Origin: Fen-1364 sp049515135
Lineage (GTDB): Bacteria > Spirochaetota > Spirochaetia > SZUA-6 > Fen-1364
NCBI GenBank assembly: GCA_049515135.1
Contig: JBEKUJ010000009.1
Span: forward strand, 1-64,000
Direction: 5' to 3'
Length of the DNA stretch: 64,000 nucleotides
Positions 7,769 through 16,854 of this stretch are shown piece after piece. Numbering within the stretch: position 1 is the first letter of the stretch; the number at the start of each line of letters is the position of its first letter. A program made the translations under genes and the position numbers. The notes beneath the pieces were generated by a model. The model did no database searches, had not been told where the DNA came from, and saw only the letters and a list, made by a program, of their open reading frames with translations.

Positions 7769-8572
7769 ATGCGCCTCAAAGGTCGGTGGTGGCGGCTGCC
7801 GGGGATTGCCGCCGGCGCGTTTCTCCTGCTCTGCGCGGGAACGGCGGGCGACGGAGTGAGTGAATCAGCGGCGGACTGGGCCTCCTTGCCCCTTGCGAGC
7901 GGCTATCGGGTCAGCAACAACGTCTGGAACAAGGATGCCGCGCACGGACCGCATCAGCAGGCCATCTTCAAGACCAGCGCGGGCGGAAAGACCGCCTTCG
8001 GATGGCGGTGGCGCTGGCCCTCCAGCGACGGCGTGGTGGCGTATCCCGAGGTCATCTACGGGGATACCCCCTGGGACCTGCAACCCCAGGGCCGAGCGGC
8101 AGACCTGCCTTTTCGCATCGGCACGCGCAGCATCACCGCGGATTACGACATTTCGTTCGAGTCCAGCGGTATATGCAACCTGGCCTTCGAGTTCTGGACC
8201 GTCTCGCGGCTGCCGGCCACCTCCTCGGTGATTACCAACGAGGTCATGATCTGGATCGACAACAATGGGATGACGCCGGCAGGAACGTGGACCGATGTGT
8301 TCACCCTCCGCGGAACGACATATGACGTGTTTGTCCGTGAGGGCCACGGGGACGCCTCCGGAAAGAACCCCCAGAAATGGACCTATATCGCCTTCCTTGC
8401 CCGAACGCCGGTCCTCACAGGGCCGCTGGACGTCGGCGCCTTTGCGGCATTCCTCAGTTCGCGCAAGCTGCTGGGCGCCGGCGTCTACCTGACGAGCCTG
8501 GAGCTGGGCAACGAGGTGATGACGGGGACGGGCCGCACCGAGGTGAGGGGATACAAGGTCACAATCAAGTAA
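7769..8572 (+). CDS. Glycoside hydrolase family 12 protein (endoglucanase-like), secreted
   Basis: 267 residues with an N-terminal signal peptide (hydrophobic stretch at residues 8-25). The following motifs fit GH12: NNVWN near residue 50, AYPEVIYG near 90, TNEVMIWID near 158 containing the expected nucleophile Glu, and LGNEVMTGTG near 246 containing the expected acid/base Glu. GH12 enzymes cleave beta-1,4-glucans or xyloglucan with retention of configuration. Together with the sugar ABC systems in the window this suggests growth on plant polysaccharide. Substrate preference cannot be read from the sequence. Confidence 0.82.
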   Translation: MRLKGRWWRLPGIAAGAFLLLCAGTAGDGVSESAADWASLPLASGYRVSNNVWNKDAAHGPHQQAIFKTSAGGKTAFGWRWRWPSSDGVVAYPEVIYGDTPWDLQPQGRAADLPFRIGTRSITADYDISFESSGICNLAFEFWTVSRLPATSSVITNEVMIWIDNNGMTPAGTWTDVFTLRGTTYDVFVREGHGDASGKNPQKWTYIAFLARTPVLTGPLDVGAFAAFLSSRKLLGAGVYLTSLELGNEVMTGTGRTEVRGYKVTIK

Positions 8573-8652
8573 CGGCGCCGGGCGGAATCAGTCCTGACGG
8601 TACAGAGGCAGGCGCTTGCGCGGAGGTACTCAGCAATGCGCTCGCGAGGCTC

Positions 8653-8681
8653 TTGTGAAAAAGCTGGTCCCGATCGATAAT
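8653..8681 (+). promoter_or_regulatory. Sigma-70-type promoter of the outer-membrane protein gene
   Basis: TTGTGA (8653-8658) and GATAAT (8676-8681) are spaced by 17 nt. The inferred start near 8688 leaves a leader of about 35 nt containing GGGAGG before ATG 8723. Confidence 0.5.
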
Positions 8682-8722
8682 AAAGCCACCTGAGTTTGCG
8701 CGCATTTAGAATGGGAGGTTTT

Positions 8723-9361
8723 ATGAAAAAGATACTTGCAGCTGCCGCGCTGTTGTCGTGTGCCCTGTCCATCAGCGTCAGCGCGGATGGGTTCTTTCGT
8801 CCCACGGAGATCTATGGTTCCATCGGGTTCGGAGGGCTCACCTCGGGGTTTCAGAATGACCTCCCAAACCAGACCCTGTCCCCGACGCCTGATTCTCTGA
8901 CGGCGCTGATGCCGATGCTCGGCGTCAGGACGTACCTGCTGGGCCCGCTGGGGATCGAGGCATCGTTCGTCATCTTCGGAAGCACGTCAGCCAACACAAA
9001 CGGATATGATTCGCTGGGGATGTACAGTTACTCGGTGGCCAACCTCGGGCTCATCCTGCGCGCCGGTTTCCGCACGGGACGCTCAAGCGCAATTGCCGTC
9101 TTTGCCGGGGGCGGGGCGAACTACTCCTTCCTCTCCCTTTCCAGCGACTACACGTCTCTTTTCAGCGGAGTCATCTTCTACAACGTCCTTTCCGACATCG
9201 GATACTACGCAAAAGCGGGGATCGCTTGGTACCCCTTTCCCGGCTTCTTCATGGATATATCGGGCTGGTACTACCTCATCAACGCAAAGTTCGACGTGAG
9301 TGGAAAGAAGCTGGATGGCGCCTATTTTCTTGGCGCGATGTCCATGGGATTTGCTTTCTAA
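8723..9361 (+). CDS. Putative outer-membrane beta-barrel protein
   Basis: 212 residues. A signal peptide (MKKILAAAALLSCALSISVSA) precedes a body of alternating hydrophobic and polar strands rich in Gly, Tyr, Phe and Ser. It ends in aromatic Phe (GAMSMGFAF), as expected for an eight-stranded outer-membrane barrel. The start at 8723 is supported by GGGAGG 4 nt upstream. The stop codon overlaps the stop of the convergent aldo/keto reductase gene. Its function is unknown. Confidence 0.7.
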   Translation: MKKILAAAALLSCALSISVSADGFFRPTEIYGSIGFGGLTSGFQNDLPNQTLSPTPDSLTALMPMLGVRTYLLGPLGIEASFVIFGSTSANTNGYDSLGMYSYSVANLGLILRAGFRTGRSSAIAVFAGGGANYSFLSLSSDYTSLFSGVIFYNVLSDIGYYAKAGIAWYPFPGFFMDISGWYYLINAKFDVSGKKLDGAYFLGAMSMGFAF

Positions 9362-10326
9362 CCCATGGCCTCCCGCGCGGCCAAGATGGCCTCGATCTCT
9401 GCAATCTCCCCAGGAGTGAGGTCCCAATCCGCTGCGCCCACTGTCTCCCCGACCTGCTCGGGCCTTCTTCCGCCCACGATGGCCGCTGTCACCTCGGGCC
9501 GGCGCAGGACCCACGCAATTGCCAGCTCCGCCATGCTCCTTTCATGTCGACGCGCAATGGGCTTGAGCTTGTCCACCAGGGCAAGGTTGCGGCTGAGCGC
9601 GGGCTCGGCGAAATTGGGATTGCGCGAGCGAACATCATCGGCGGCCAGGTGAGCAGCGCGTTCACGAGAGAATGCCCCGCTCAGCAGCCCCATCTGCATG
9701 GGGCTGTAGACAATGACGCCAATCCCGTTCTCTTTGCAGAAGGGAAGGAGCTCGCGTTCGGTATCCCGATTCAGCATGCTGTACGGGGGCTGGAGGGAGG
9801 TCACCGGGTGGATCGCATGAATCCGTCGAAGCTGCTCCACGGAGAAATTGGATACCCCGGCGAACCTGACTTTGCCTTCCTTCACCGCCTTGGCGATCTC
9901 GTTCCACCCTTCCTCGATCTGGGGCTCGGGCCGGGGCCAGTGGATCTGGTACAGGTCGATATAATCGGTATTGAGCCTGCGAAGGCTGTTCTCCAGCTCT
10001 TTTCGAACGCTGGCGGACGAGAGCCTGTCGACGATCTCGGTGCTGCCAGGGTCCCACGTGCGGGCGCATTTCGTTGCGATCATGACCTTTGATCTGCGTC
10101 CCGCAAGCGCTTTCCCGACCACTTCCTCGGAATGCCCCAGGCCATACACGGCAGCGGTGTCGATCCAGTTGATGCCCAGCTCCATGGCCCTGTGGATTGC
10201 GGCAATGGAGTCTTTGTCATCCTGGGCTCCCCAGGCGTATTGCCAGCCAGCGCCGCCGATGGCCCACGTGCCCAGGCCAACCACCGTGATCTCAGGCCCT
10301 GTGCTCCCGAGCTTTCTCTTTCTCAT
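9358..10326 (-). CDS. Aldo/keto reductase
   Basis: 322 residues forming an NADPH-dependent aldo/keto reductase TIM barrel. Family landmarks are KLGSTGPEITVVGLGTWAIG at the N-terminus, WIDTAAVYG containing the catalytic Asp and Tyr, the region around KVMIATKC with the catalytic Lys, and the Lys/Arg-rich cofactor site near IVGGRRPEQV. It is translationally coupled (ATGA overlap) to the upstream Gfo/Idh/MocA gene. The pair probably acts in sugar or sugar-alcohol oxidation, which is inference from context. Confidence 0.92.
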   Translation of the reverse strand: MRKRKLGSTGPEITVVGLGTWAIGGAGWQYAWGAQDDKDSIAAIHRAMELGINWIDTAAVYGLGHSEEVVGKALAGRRSKVMIATKCARTWDPGSTEIVDRLSSASVRKELENSLRRLNTDYIDLYQIHWPRPEPQIEEGWNEIAKAVKEGKVRFAGVSNFSVEQLRRIHAIHPVTSLQPPYSMLNRDTERELLPFCKENGIGVIVYSPMQMGLLSGAFSRERAAHLAADDVRSRNPNFAEPALSRNLALVDKLKPIARRHERSMAELAIAWVLRRPEVTAAIVGGRRPEQVGETVGAADWDLTPGEIAEIEAILAAREAMG

Positions 10327-11327
10327 GACTTCCCCTCCTGCGTATTGACGCGGATGCTCACCCCAGAATCCGCGGCCTCCCGCACCCGGAGGCTGATCTC
10401 GCTCACTTGAAAGGCCTCCTCCACGCTCATGCGCATGGGCGCACCAGCCTCGATGTGGCGGACGAACTCCTGGAAGATCGACACCGGCTCTTCCTTGGTT
10501 AGCGGCCGCCGAGGCGCCTCCTCCGTGCACAGAGAGGCCTCTCCGCCGGCAACCTCGACGACGCCCTTTTCTCCGGCCACGCGGAGCCTGTCCTCCCCGT
10601 GGGTCGGGGCCGACCGGGGTCGGAAGTAGTCGAAGGTCACGATGCCTGCACCCGAGTTGGAGAGACGCAGCAGGCACGCCCCCGAGCTCTCCAGCTCTCC
10701 GTGGCCCCGGTTGCCCCGTGCGGTCTGGCGCGCGGCAACCTCCACGATTTGTCCACCGCTGAACCATTGGATCCAGTCGATTGCGTGGATGGCGACCCAT
10801 GGGATGGTGCCCCCATAGGTAGCCCTGTGGGTGTAGATGGCATGGCGCGCGCCGAGCTTGTACGACTTCTGAGCGGTGATCAGAAGCGGCTCACCGATCA
10901 GCCCATCCCTGACCGCCCGCCACGCCGCGTGAAACTCCGGCCGGTAGCGGGACTCCAGCATGGGACAGAGGGCAACCCCGGCCCGGGCATGCGATCTGCG
11001 AAGCCTTTCCAGCTGCTCCAGGGAAACAGCCATTGGCTTCTCCACAAACACATGGATGCCGCGCTCCATGCAGTCGCAGGCCACGGCGGACTGCAGGAAG
11101 AAGAACGGGGCCACCACTGCCACGTGGGGCTTCTCCCGGTCCAGCATCCGCCGGTAGTCGTCATAGAAGGGGATGAGGGACTTCTCCAGCCGGTCCACGA
11201 AGAAATCCCGCGTATCCTCGTCCGCCGAGCCCGGCGCGATTCCCACAAAGCTCACCTGTGGCAGCCTGTCGCGGACTTCCAGCGCCAGGTCAATGTGACC
11301 GCTGGTGCCGATGATCACAGCTTTCAC
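10323..11327 (-). CDS. Gfo/Idh/MocA-family oxidoreductase
   Basis: 334 residues. An N-terminal Rossmann fold (KAVIIGTSGHIDLAL, then VAVVAPFFFL) binds NAD(P). The EKP motif (FVEKPMAVSLEQLERL) holds the conserved Lys, and a C-terminal GFO_IDH_MocA substrate domain follows. The family oxidises sugars, inositols and related polyols. The first glycine motif is unusual (GTSGHIDLA rather than GxGxxG). Translation starts at GTG 11327 with a GGAGAG box upstream. The gene ends by overlapping the ATG of the aldo/keto reductase. Confidence 0.88.
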   Translation of the reverse strand: MKAVIIGTSGHIDLALEVRDRLPQVSFVGIAPGSADEDTRDFFVDRLEKSLIPFYDDYRRMLDREKPHVAVVAPFFFLQSAVACDCMERGIHVFVEKPMAVSLEQLERLRRSHARAGVALCPMLESRYRPEFHAAWRAVRDGLIGEPLLITAQKSYKLGARHAIYTHRATYGGTIPWVAIHAIDWIQWFSGGQIVEVAARQTARGNRGHGELESSGACLLRLSNSGAGIVTFDYFRPRSAPTHGEDRLRVAGEKGVVEVAGGEASLCTEEAPRRPLTKEEPVSIFQEFVRHIEAGAPMRMSVEEAFQVSEISLRVREAADSGVSIRVNTQEGKS

Positions 11328-11373
11328 CGAGGACTCTCCCCCTGCATTATACGCCCATAGTAGGTCAGAGGTA

Positions 11374-11382
11374 TGGTATAAT
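11374..11382 (+). promoter_or_regulatory. Extended -10 promoter upstream of the hybrid kinase gene
   Basis: TGGTATAAT (11374-11382) is an extended -10 element with a perfect TATAAT. No good -35 box is present, which is usual for this class. It lies 80 nt before ATG 11462. Confidence 0.45.
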
Positions 11383-11461
11383 CCAGCAGGACATCGTCTC
11401 CCCGCGTCTGATTCAATAGTGAAAGAAAAAAATCGATACGCCTCACAATGAAGAGGGAGGA

Positions 11462-14290
11462 ATGGAAAAACAGCCGTTCGAAAACCGTGTCGCGGCGATT
11501 ACCAACGCGGTCAGGAGCGCATCGCCCGTGGACTCCTCGCTTGGAGTTGACCGAACGGGAAAGGACGACTCGCTTGATCTGCTCGTGGATGCCATAGAAG
11601 ACCTCTTGAAGCGGCTGACCGAGAGTGTCAGGACCTTCCACAGCGCTCATGAAGCCCTCCTGAAGCCACAGGTCACCGAGGAGCGCATTCCCCGAATAGC
11701 GGCCCTGATGCAGGCCCTGGAAGAGAACATTCCCGACACGATCTATTTCAAGGATACGCAGAGCCGTTTCATACATGTCAGCAAGGCGCATTTGCGGGCG
11801 TTCAACCTGATGGATAAAAGTGAGGTCATCGGCAAGACGGACTTCGATTTCTTCACGGAGGAGCATGCGCGAGAAGCGTTTGAGGACGAGCAGAGGATCA
11901 TGCGGACCGGCGAGCCCATCATCAACAAGGAAGAGAAAGAGACATGGCCCGGTCATCCCGCCACCTGGGCTTTGACCACGAAGATGCCCCTGCGCGACGC
12001 GAATGGAACAATTGTCGGGACGTTCGGCATTTCCCGCGACATCACGGAGCGCAAACGGGCGGAAGAGGCGCTGCGGAAAAGCGAAGAGCGCTACCGCCTG
12101 CTCTTCAACAGCATCAACGATGCCGCTTTTGTCCATGATCTCGCGCCGGATGGGCTGTCTGCCAGGATCATAGAAGTGAATGACATTGCCTGCGAACGTC
12201 TGGGCTATACCCGCGATGAGCTGCTCCGCATGGGTCCCTACGACTTCCTTGCCCCCGAAACGGCGACCGTCGCGCGGGAAATGACGGCTCGTCTGAATAC
12301 GGAAAAGCACGCGGTGTGGGAAGGAGTCTACGTCACCAGAACTGGGCTGAGGATCCCCGTGGAGGTCAGCAACCACCTCTTCGACATGGAAGGCAAGCCG
12401 ACAATCCTTTCCACCGTGAGGGACATAACCGCCCGAAAGCAGCTGGAAGAGAACCTCGAACGGGAAAAGGCACTGCTGTTGACCCTGATCAACAACCTGC
12501 CGGATTACATCTCGATAAAGGACACGGAGGGCCGCATTCTGATCACGAACATGGCAAACGCCCGCGTCATGGGTCTGGCGAGAGCGGAGGATGCCATCGG
12601 GAAATCCGACCACGATTTCTATCCAGCCCCGGAGGCCGCGAGGTACCTTTCCGATGAGAAGACCGTGATCCAGACCGGAACGGCCTTGGTCAACAAGGAA
12701 GAGGAATCCACCGACCGCAAGGGCCACAGCCGCTGGACATTGACGACCAAAGTGCCGCTGAGAGATGCCCGGGGAAAGGTCATTGGAGTCGTATGCACTG
12801 GACGCGACATCACAGAGCGCAAGCAGGTGGAGCAGCAAATCGAGGATCTTGCCCGGTTTCCTGATGAGAATCCGAACCCGGTCATGCGTGTTTCACTCGA
12901 TGGATCCATCCTCTATCAGAACCAGTCCGGCCGGACTCTCCTGCCATCCTGGACGGGAGCGCGGAACGACAAAGCACCTTCTGAGATCATGCCGGAGCTC
13001 CGTGAGGCATGGGAGTCGGGTGAGAAACGGGTTGTCGAGGCGCGGGAAGGCAAAAGCACGTTTTCGATCACGATCACACCGATTCGCAGCCGCGGATACA
13101 TCGACCTGTACGGACGGGACGTCACCGAGGAGAGATCCCTTGCGGAAAAGTTCCTGCAGGCTCAGAAGATGGAAGCAGTCGGCCGGCTCGCGGGCGGCAT
13201 CGCCCACGACTTCAACAACCTCCTGACGGTCATCGGAGGCTACTGCGAGCTGGTGCAGGAAGGGCTCACGGCTGGAAGCCCCGTGAAAGCGCAGGTAGGC
13301 GAGATTGCCAGGGCTGCCAAGCAGGCCGCCATGCTGACCGGACAGCTCCTCGCTTTCAGCAGGAAACAGGTGCTGATACCACAGGTCATCAGTCCAAACA
13401 ACCTTCTGAGGGCTGTGGAAAACATCCTTGTTCGGCTCGTGGGAGAAGATGTCGAGCTCAGGACGTTTCTTCAACCAGATGCCGGGAATATCAGAGCAGA
13501 CTCAGGGCAGGTCGAGCAGGTGCTCATGAACCTCGTGGTCAACGCCCGTGACGCCATGCCGGAAGGCGGGAAGCTGACGATCGAGACTGCGAACCTCGCG
13601 CTGGACGCTGCGTACGCCCTGGAGCACCCAGGCGTGAAGCCGGGCGACTATGTGCAGATCGCCGTCAGCGACACCGGCCACGGCATGAGCCAGGAAGTGC
13701 TGTCGCACGTATTCGAGCCGTTCTTCACCACGAAAGAGCAGGGGAAAGGGACCGGGCTGGGCCTCTCCACGGTCTACGGGATAGTCAAACAGAGCGGCGG
13801 CCACATCACCTGCTACAGCGAACGGGGCAGGGGAACGACTTTCAAGATCTACTTTCCGCGCACTGCGGAGCAATACGTCCGGGCCGTCCCCCATGTCGGG
13901 GAAATCTCGGCGATGCGCGGCAGCGAAACGATTCTTCTGGTGGAAGACGAAGAGACGGTGAGGCGTTTCATGCGGACGGTGCTGGAAGACAACGGCTACA
14001 CGGTGTTTGCCGCGCCGGGAGGCAGGGAAGCCCTGGCGGAGATGCAATCGAGGAAATGCGCATTCGGTCTCGTGGTGACCGATGTCGTGATGCCGCAGAT
14101 GAGCGGGAAGGAGCTTGCGCAGAAGCTCCAGAACATCTGCCCGGGAGTCAAGGCCCTCTTCATATCAGGGTATACGGGAAACGCGGTTGAGCATCATGGG
14201 ATGCTGGACCCGGGCATCGATTTCATCCAGAAGCCTTTCACCTCCCATGAGTTCCTGGCCAAGATCCGCGAGATCCTGGACAGGCGGTAG
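11462..14290 (+). CDS. Multi-PAS hybrid sensor histidine kinase with C-terminal receiver domain
   Basis: 942 residues. The order is: N-terminal helical region, three clear PAS domains (about 80-197, 205-325, 335-455) and a fourth, degenerate PAS (465-560). A HisKA/HATPase module follows, with phospho-acceptor His in GGIAHDFNNLL near residue 582 and an ATP lid around GKGTGLGLSTVYG. A receiver domain ends the protein, with phospho-acceptor Asp in LVVTDVVMPQMSG near 874. There is no membrane segment, so it is probably a cytoplasmic redox, light or ligand sensor. PAS1 and PAS3 resemble each other strongly (NLPDYISIKDTEGR against NIPDTIYFKDTQSR), suggesting internal duplication. No partner response regulator gene is adjacent. 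A good Shine-Dalgarno precedes ATG 11462. Confidence 0.95.
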   Translation: MEKQPFENRVAAITNAVRSASPVDSSLGVDRTGKDDSLDLLVDAIEDLLKRLTESVRTFHSAHEALLKPQVTEERIPRIAALMQALEENIPDTIYFKDTQSRFIHVSKAHLRAFNLMDKSEVIGKTDFDFFTEEHAREAFEDEQRIMRTGEPIINKEEKETWPGHPATWALTTKMPLRDANGTIVGTFGISRDITERKRAEEALRKSEERYRLLFNSINDAAFVHDLAPDGLSARIIEVNDIACERLGYTRDELLRMGPYDFLAPETATVAREMTARLNTEKHAVWEGVYVTRTGLRIPVEVSNHLFDMEGKPTILSTVRDITARKQLEENLEREKALLLTLINNLPDYISIKDTEGRILITNMANARVMGLARAEDAIGKSDHDFYPAPEAARYLSDEKTVIQTGTALVNKEEESTDRKGHSRWTLTTKVPLRDARGKVIGVVCTGRDITERKQVEQQIEDLARFPDENPNPVMRVSLDGSILYQNQSGRTLLPSWTGARNDKAPSEIMPELREAWESGEKRVVEAREGKSTFSITITPIRSRGYIDLYGRDVTEERSLAEKFLQAQKMEAVGRLAGGIAHDFNNLLTVIGGYCELVQEGLTAGSPVKAQVGEIARAAKQAAMLTGQLLAFSRKQVLIPQVISPNNLLRAVENILVRLVGEDVELRTFLQPDAGNIRADSGQVEQVLMNLVVNARDAMPEGGKLTIETANLALDAAYALEHPGVKPGDYVQIAVSDTGHGMSQEVLSHVFEPFFTTKEQGKGTGLGLSTVYGIVKQSGGHITCYSERGRGTTFKIYFPRTAEQYVRAVPHVGEISAMRGSETILLVEDEETVRRFMRTVLEDNGYTVFAAPGGREALAEMQSRKCAFGLVVTDVVMPQMSGKELAQKLQNICPGVKALFISGYTGNAVEHHGMLDPGIDFIQKPFTSHEFLAKIREILDRR

Positions 14291-14378
14291 TTGTTCCTCC
14301 CTCAATCTTTCGCTATCTCGTTTGCGGTGATTGTACTATGATGGCGGTCAGGTCGACTGGAAAGTGTGAGAGGCCGTC

Positions 14379-16802
14379 ATGAAGCGAGTTTTCGCCGTCG
14401 GGTGTCTGGCGGTTCTTGCTGTCTTCGCCGCATCACGGCTGACGGCAAGTCCGCTTGTGGTGGGAGATGCTCCATCATACCGTCTGGGAGGTCATCTGGA
14501 GATTCTTCGGGACGACACAGGGGAAATGACTCTGGCCCAGGTCTCAGGCCGCACCGCTTCCTGGCAACCCACGGCAGACGACGAGCCGAATCCCGGTTTC
14601 ACAAAAGCGATCTATTGGGTTCGTTTCCAGCTGGAATCACGAACCGCTCACCGCCTCCTCCTGGCATCCGATTGGGCCAACGTCAACCTCGTGAATGTCT
14701 TTGTAGTGCATCCGGACGGTGTGCTGGAACACATGCAGTCGGGGACTCACATCCCGTTTGCCAGGAGGCCCATACCGTACCGCTACCCGCTTTTTCCCCT
14801 TGCCCTGACGCCCGGACCGCCGGTCTGGTGCTACGTCCAGGTAATGGATGCCCACAGCGTCTTCCCTCTCTCCGTCTGGGACGAGGAGGCTTTCCACAGG
14901 GTTGACCACGATCTGCAGGTCATTGTCGGTCTGTTCGTGGGTCTGCTCCTTGTCGTTGTCCTCCTCAACGCGCTGTTCTTCATTGCAACCAGGGACAGGG
15001 CATACCTCTCCTACGCCTTTTTTGCGCTTTTCTATGTGCTTTTCGAGCTGACGTGGAGAGGCATCTGTGGTGAATATCTCTGGCCCTGGCACACGCAGAT
15101 CGACGGTGGCGTGGAGGTGAGCGCAGCCTCGCTGGCCATCACAATGGGGCTTGTCTTCACTCGCAGCTTTCTTCAGACCAGAACGTGGGCGCCTCGCATG
15201 CACCGGTTCCTGGGGGCACTACTCTGCGCAGGGATCGCGAATACCCTGTGCACAATCATCTTTCGGTTTTCGATCATGGTTCAAGTCACCAACGGCTACC
15301 TTCTTCTGTCGGCAATCGTTCTGATTCCGAACGCCCTCATCGTTCTCAGGCGGGGGTTCCGCCCTGCCCGCTTCTACCTGGCTGCGTGGGTACTGCTCCT
15401 GCCGGGCGGCATCGTCTTTGGACTGCTGAACTTCGGGTTGGTGCCGAGCAGCCTCCTCACCAGGACGGCACTGACATCCGGGGCCTCCCTGGAAATGGTC
15501 CTCCTGTTCCTCGCTATCGTGGACAGGTATCTGCTCCTGCGGCGCGAGAGTGAAAACATGCAGAGGGAGCGGCTGGAGGCGGTGGAGAAGAGACTCTACT
15601 CGGACTCCCTCACCGAGCTCCCCAACCGAAATCGGCTCATTGCCGACCTTCGACCAGGGAGACTGGTGACGATCATCCTCGTCAACATCGACCATTTCCA
15701 GGAGACCAACGACTACTTCGGAATACGTGCCGGTGACCACGTCATCAGGGAGCTTGGGAACCGGGTGCGCAGCGCAATTGCGCGGGACCGCGGGGAAGTG
15801 TACCGGCTCCATGCGGATGAGTTTGCGGCGGTCATCGACTCAGCGTACGACGACGCCGCGCTTGCGGAAGCGGGCGGCCGGCTGGTGAGGATGTGCCAGG
15901 ATGAGCCGTACCTGTACGAAAACGAAACCCTGCGTCTGGATGTCAGCGTCGGTGCCGCCGTGACCGATTCCCGTCATCTGGAGAAGGCCGACATGGCTCT
16001 TTCTGTTTCCCGGTCCAAGAAGACTTTCGTTCCCTACCGGCCTGAGCTCGAGGTTGTGCGGCAGTACGCTGACAACCTCCACTGGCTGCATGTCCTGCGC
16101 GAGTCCATCGAGCAGGATCGGATTGTCCCTTTTTTTCAGCCCATCATGAACAACGAAAGCGGTTCCATCGAGAAGTTCGAATCCCTCATGCGGATTCGAA
16201 TGGCGGACGGAACCTTTGTCGCACCGGGCGCCTTCTTCACCATTGCCAAGAAGAGCAAGATCTATCCTGAGCTGTCCCGCGTGATCATCGAAAAGACGTC
16301 GGATGTCATGCGAACGGAGAGCCGCGAGGTGTCGATCAACGTATCGTTGGAAGACATCATCCATCCCGACGTGCGGGCCGTGATCGACAGGGTCATTTCA
16401 GAGAATGGTCTTGGGCGGCGGATCGTCTTTGAGCTGCTCGAATCGGAAGGCATCGAGAACTATGACGAAGTGTCCCGATTCATCGAGCTGATCAAGGAAA
16501 GGGGATCAAAGATCGCCATCGATGATTTCGGAGCAGGATATTCGAACTTCGAGCACATTCTCCGGCTCCGCGTGGACTACCTGAAGCTGGACGCATCTCT
16601 CATCAAGTCGATCGCTACCGATGCCAACGCCCGCAGCATAGTGGAGACCATCGTCTCGTTCGCCCGGAAGCTCGGAATCCAGACCATAGCGGAATATGTC
16701 CACAACGGAGCCGTGCAGGCCGTCGTACGTTCAATCGGGGTGAGCCATTCGCAGGGCTATTACATCGGCAAGCCCACTCCGCGGTGCGCTGATTTTCCCT
16801 GA
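14379..16802 (+). CDS. 7TMR-DISM sensor with degenerate GGDEF and EAL domains
   Basis: 807 residues. A signal peptide leads into an extracellular 7TMR-DISM domain (about 30-180), seven transmembrane helices (about 185-385), a GGDEF-like domain (400-555) and an EAL domain (565-805). The GGDEF signature is replaced by HADEF (near 478), so diguanylate cyclase activity is doubtful. The EAL domain keeps several phosphodiesterase features: FESLMR for the EAL motif, NVSLEDI, IDDFGAGYSNF and LKLDASLIK. Its final motif reads IAEYVHN rather than IAEGVET. It probably adjusts cyclic di-GMP in response to an external carbohydrate-like ligand; activity is uncertain. Confidence 0.92.
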   Translation: MKRVFAVGCLAVLAVFAASRLTASPLVVGDAPSYRLGGHLEILRDDTGEMTLAQVSGRTASWQPTADDEPNPGFTKAIYWVRFQLESRTAHRLLLASDWANVNLVNVFVVHPDGVLEHMQSGTHIPFARRPIPYRYPLFPLALTPGPPVWCYVQVMDAHSVFPLSVWDEEAFHRVDHDLQVIVGLFVGLLLVVVLLNALFFIATRDRAYLSYAFFALFYVLFELTWRGICGEYLWPWHTQIDGGVEVSAASLAITMGLVFTRSFLQTRTWAPRMHRFLGALLCAGIANTLCTIIFRFSIMVQVTNGYLLLSAIVLIPNALIVLRRGFRPARFYLAAWVLLLPGGIVFGLLNFGLVPSSLLTRTALTSGASLEMVLLFLAIVDRYLLLRRESENMQRERLEAVEKRLYSDSLTELPNRNRLIADLRPGRLVTIILVNIDHFQETNDYFGIRAGDHVIRELGNRVRSAIARDRGEVYRLHADEFAAVIDSAYDDAALAEAGGRLVRMCQDEPYLYENETLRLDVSVGAAVTDSRHLEKADMALSVSRSKKTFVPYRPELEVVRQYADNLHWLHVLRESIEQDRIVPFFQPIMNNESGSIEKFESLMRIRMADGTFVAPGAFFTIAKKSKIYPELSRVIIEKTSDVMRTESREVSINVSLEDIIHPDVRAVIDRVISENGLGRRIVFELLESEGIENYDEVSRFIELIKERGSKIAIDDFGAGYSNFEHILRLRVDYLKLDASLIKSIATDANARSIVETIVSFARKLGIQTIAEYVHNGAVQAVVRSIGVSHSQGYYIGKPTPRCADFP

Positions 16803-16854
16803 CGGACGAAAGACTTGCCGCACCAATCCAAATGGAATACTCTGGCGCGCGGAT

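Noticed and set aside
11324..12838. Long minus-strand open frame of 504 codons opposite the hybrid kinase gene
   Set aside because: It is antisense to the PAS region of a clear histidine kinase and its translation is rich in His, Gln and Arg with no domain; typical high-GC shadow.
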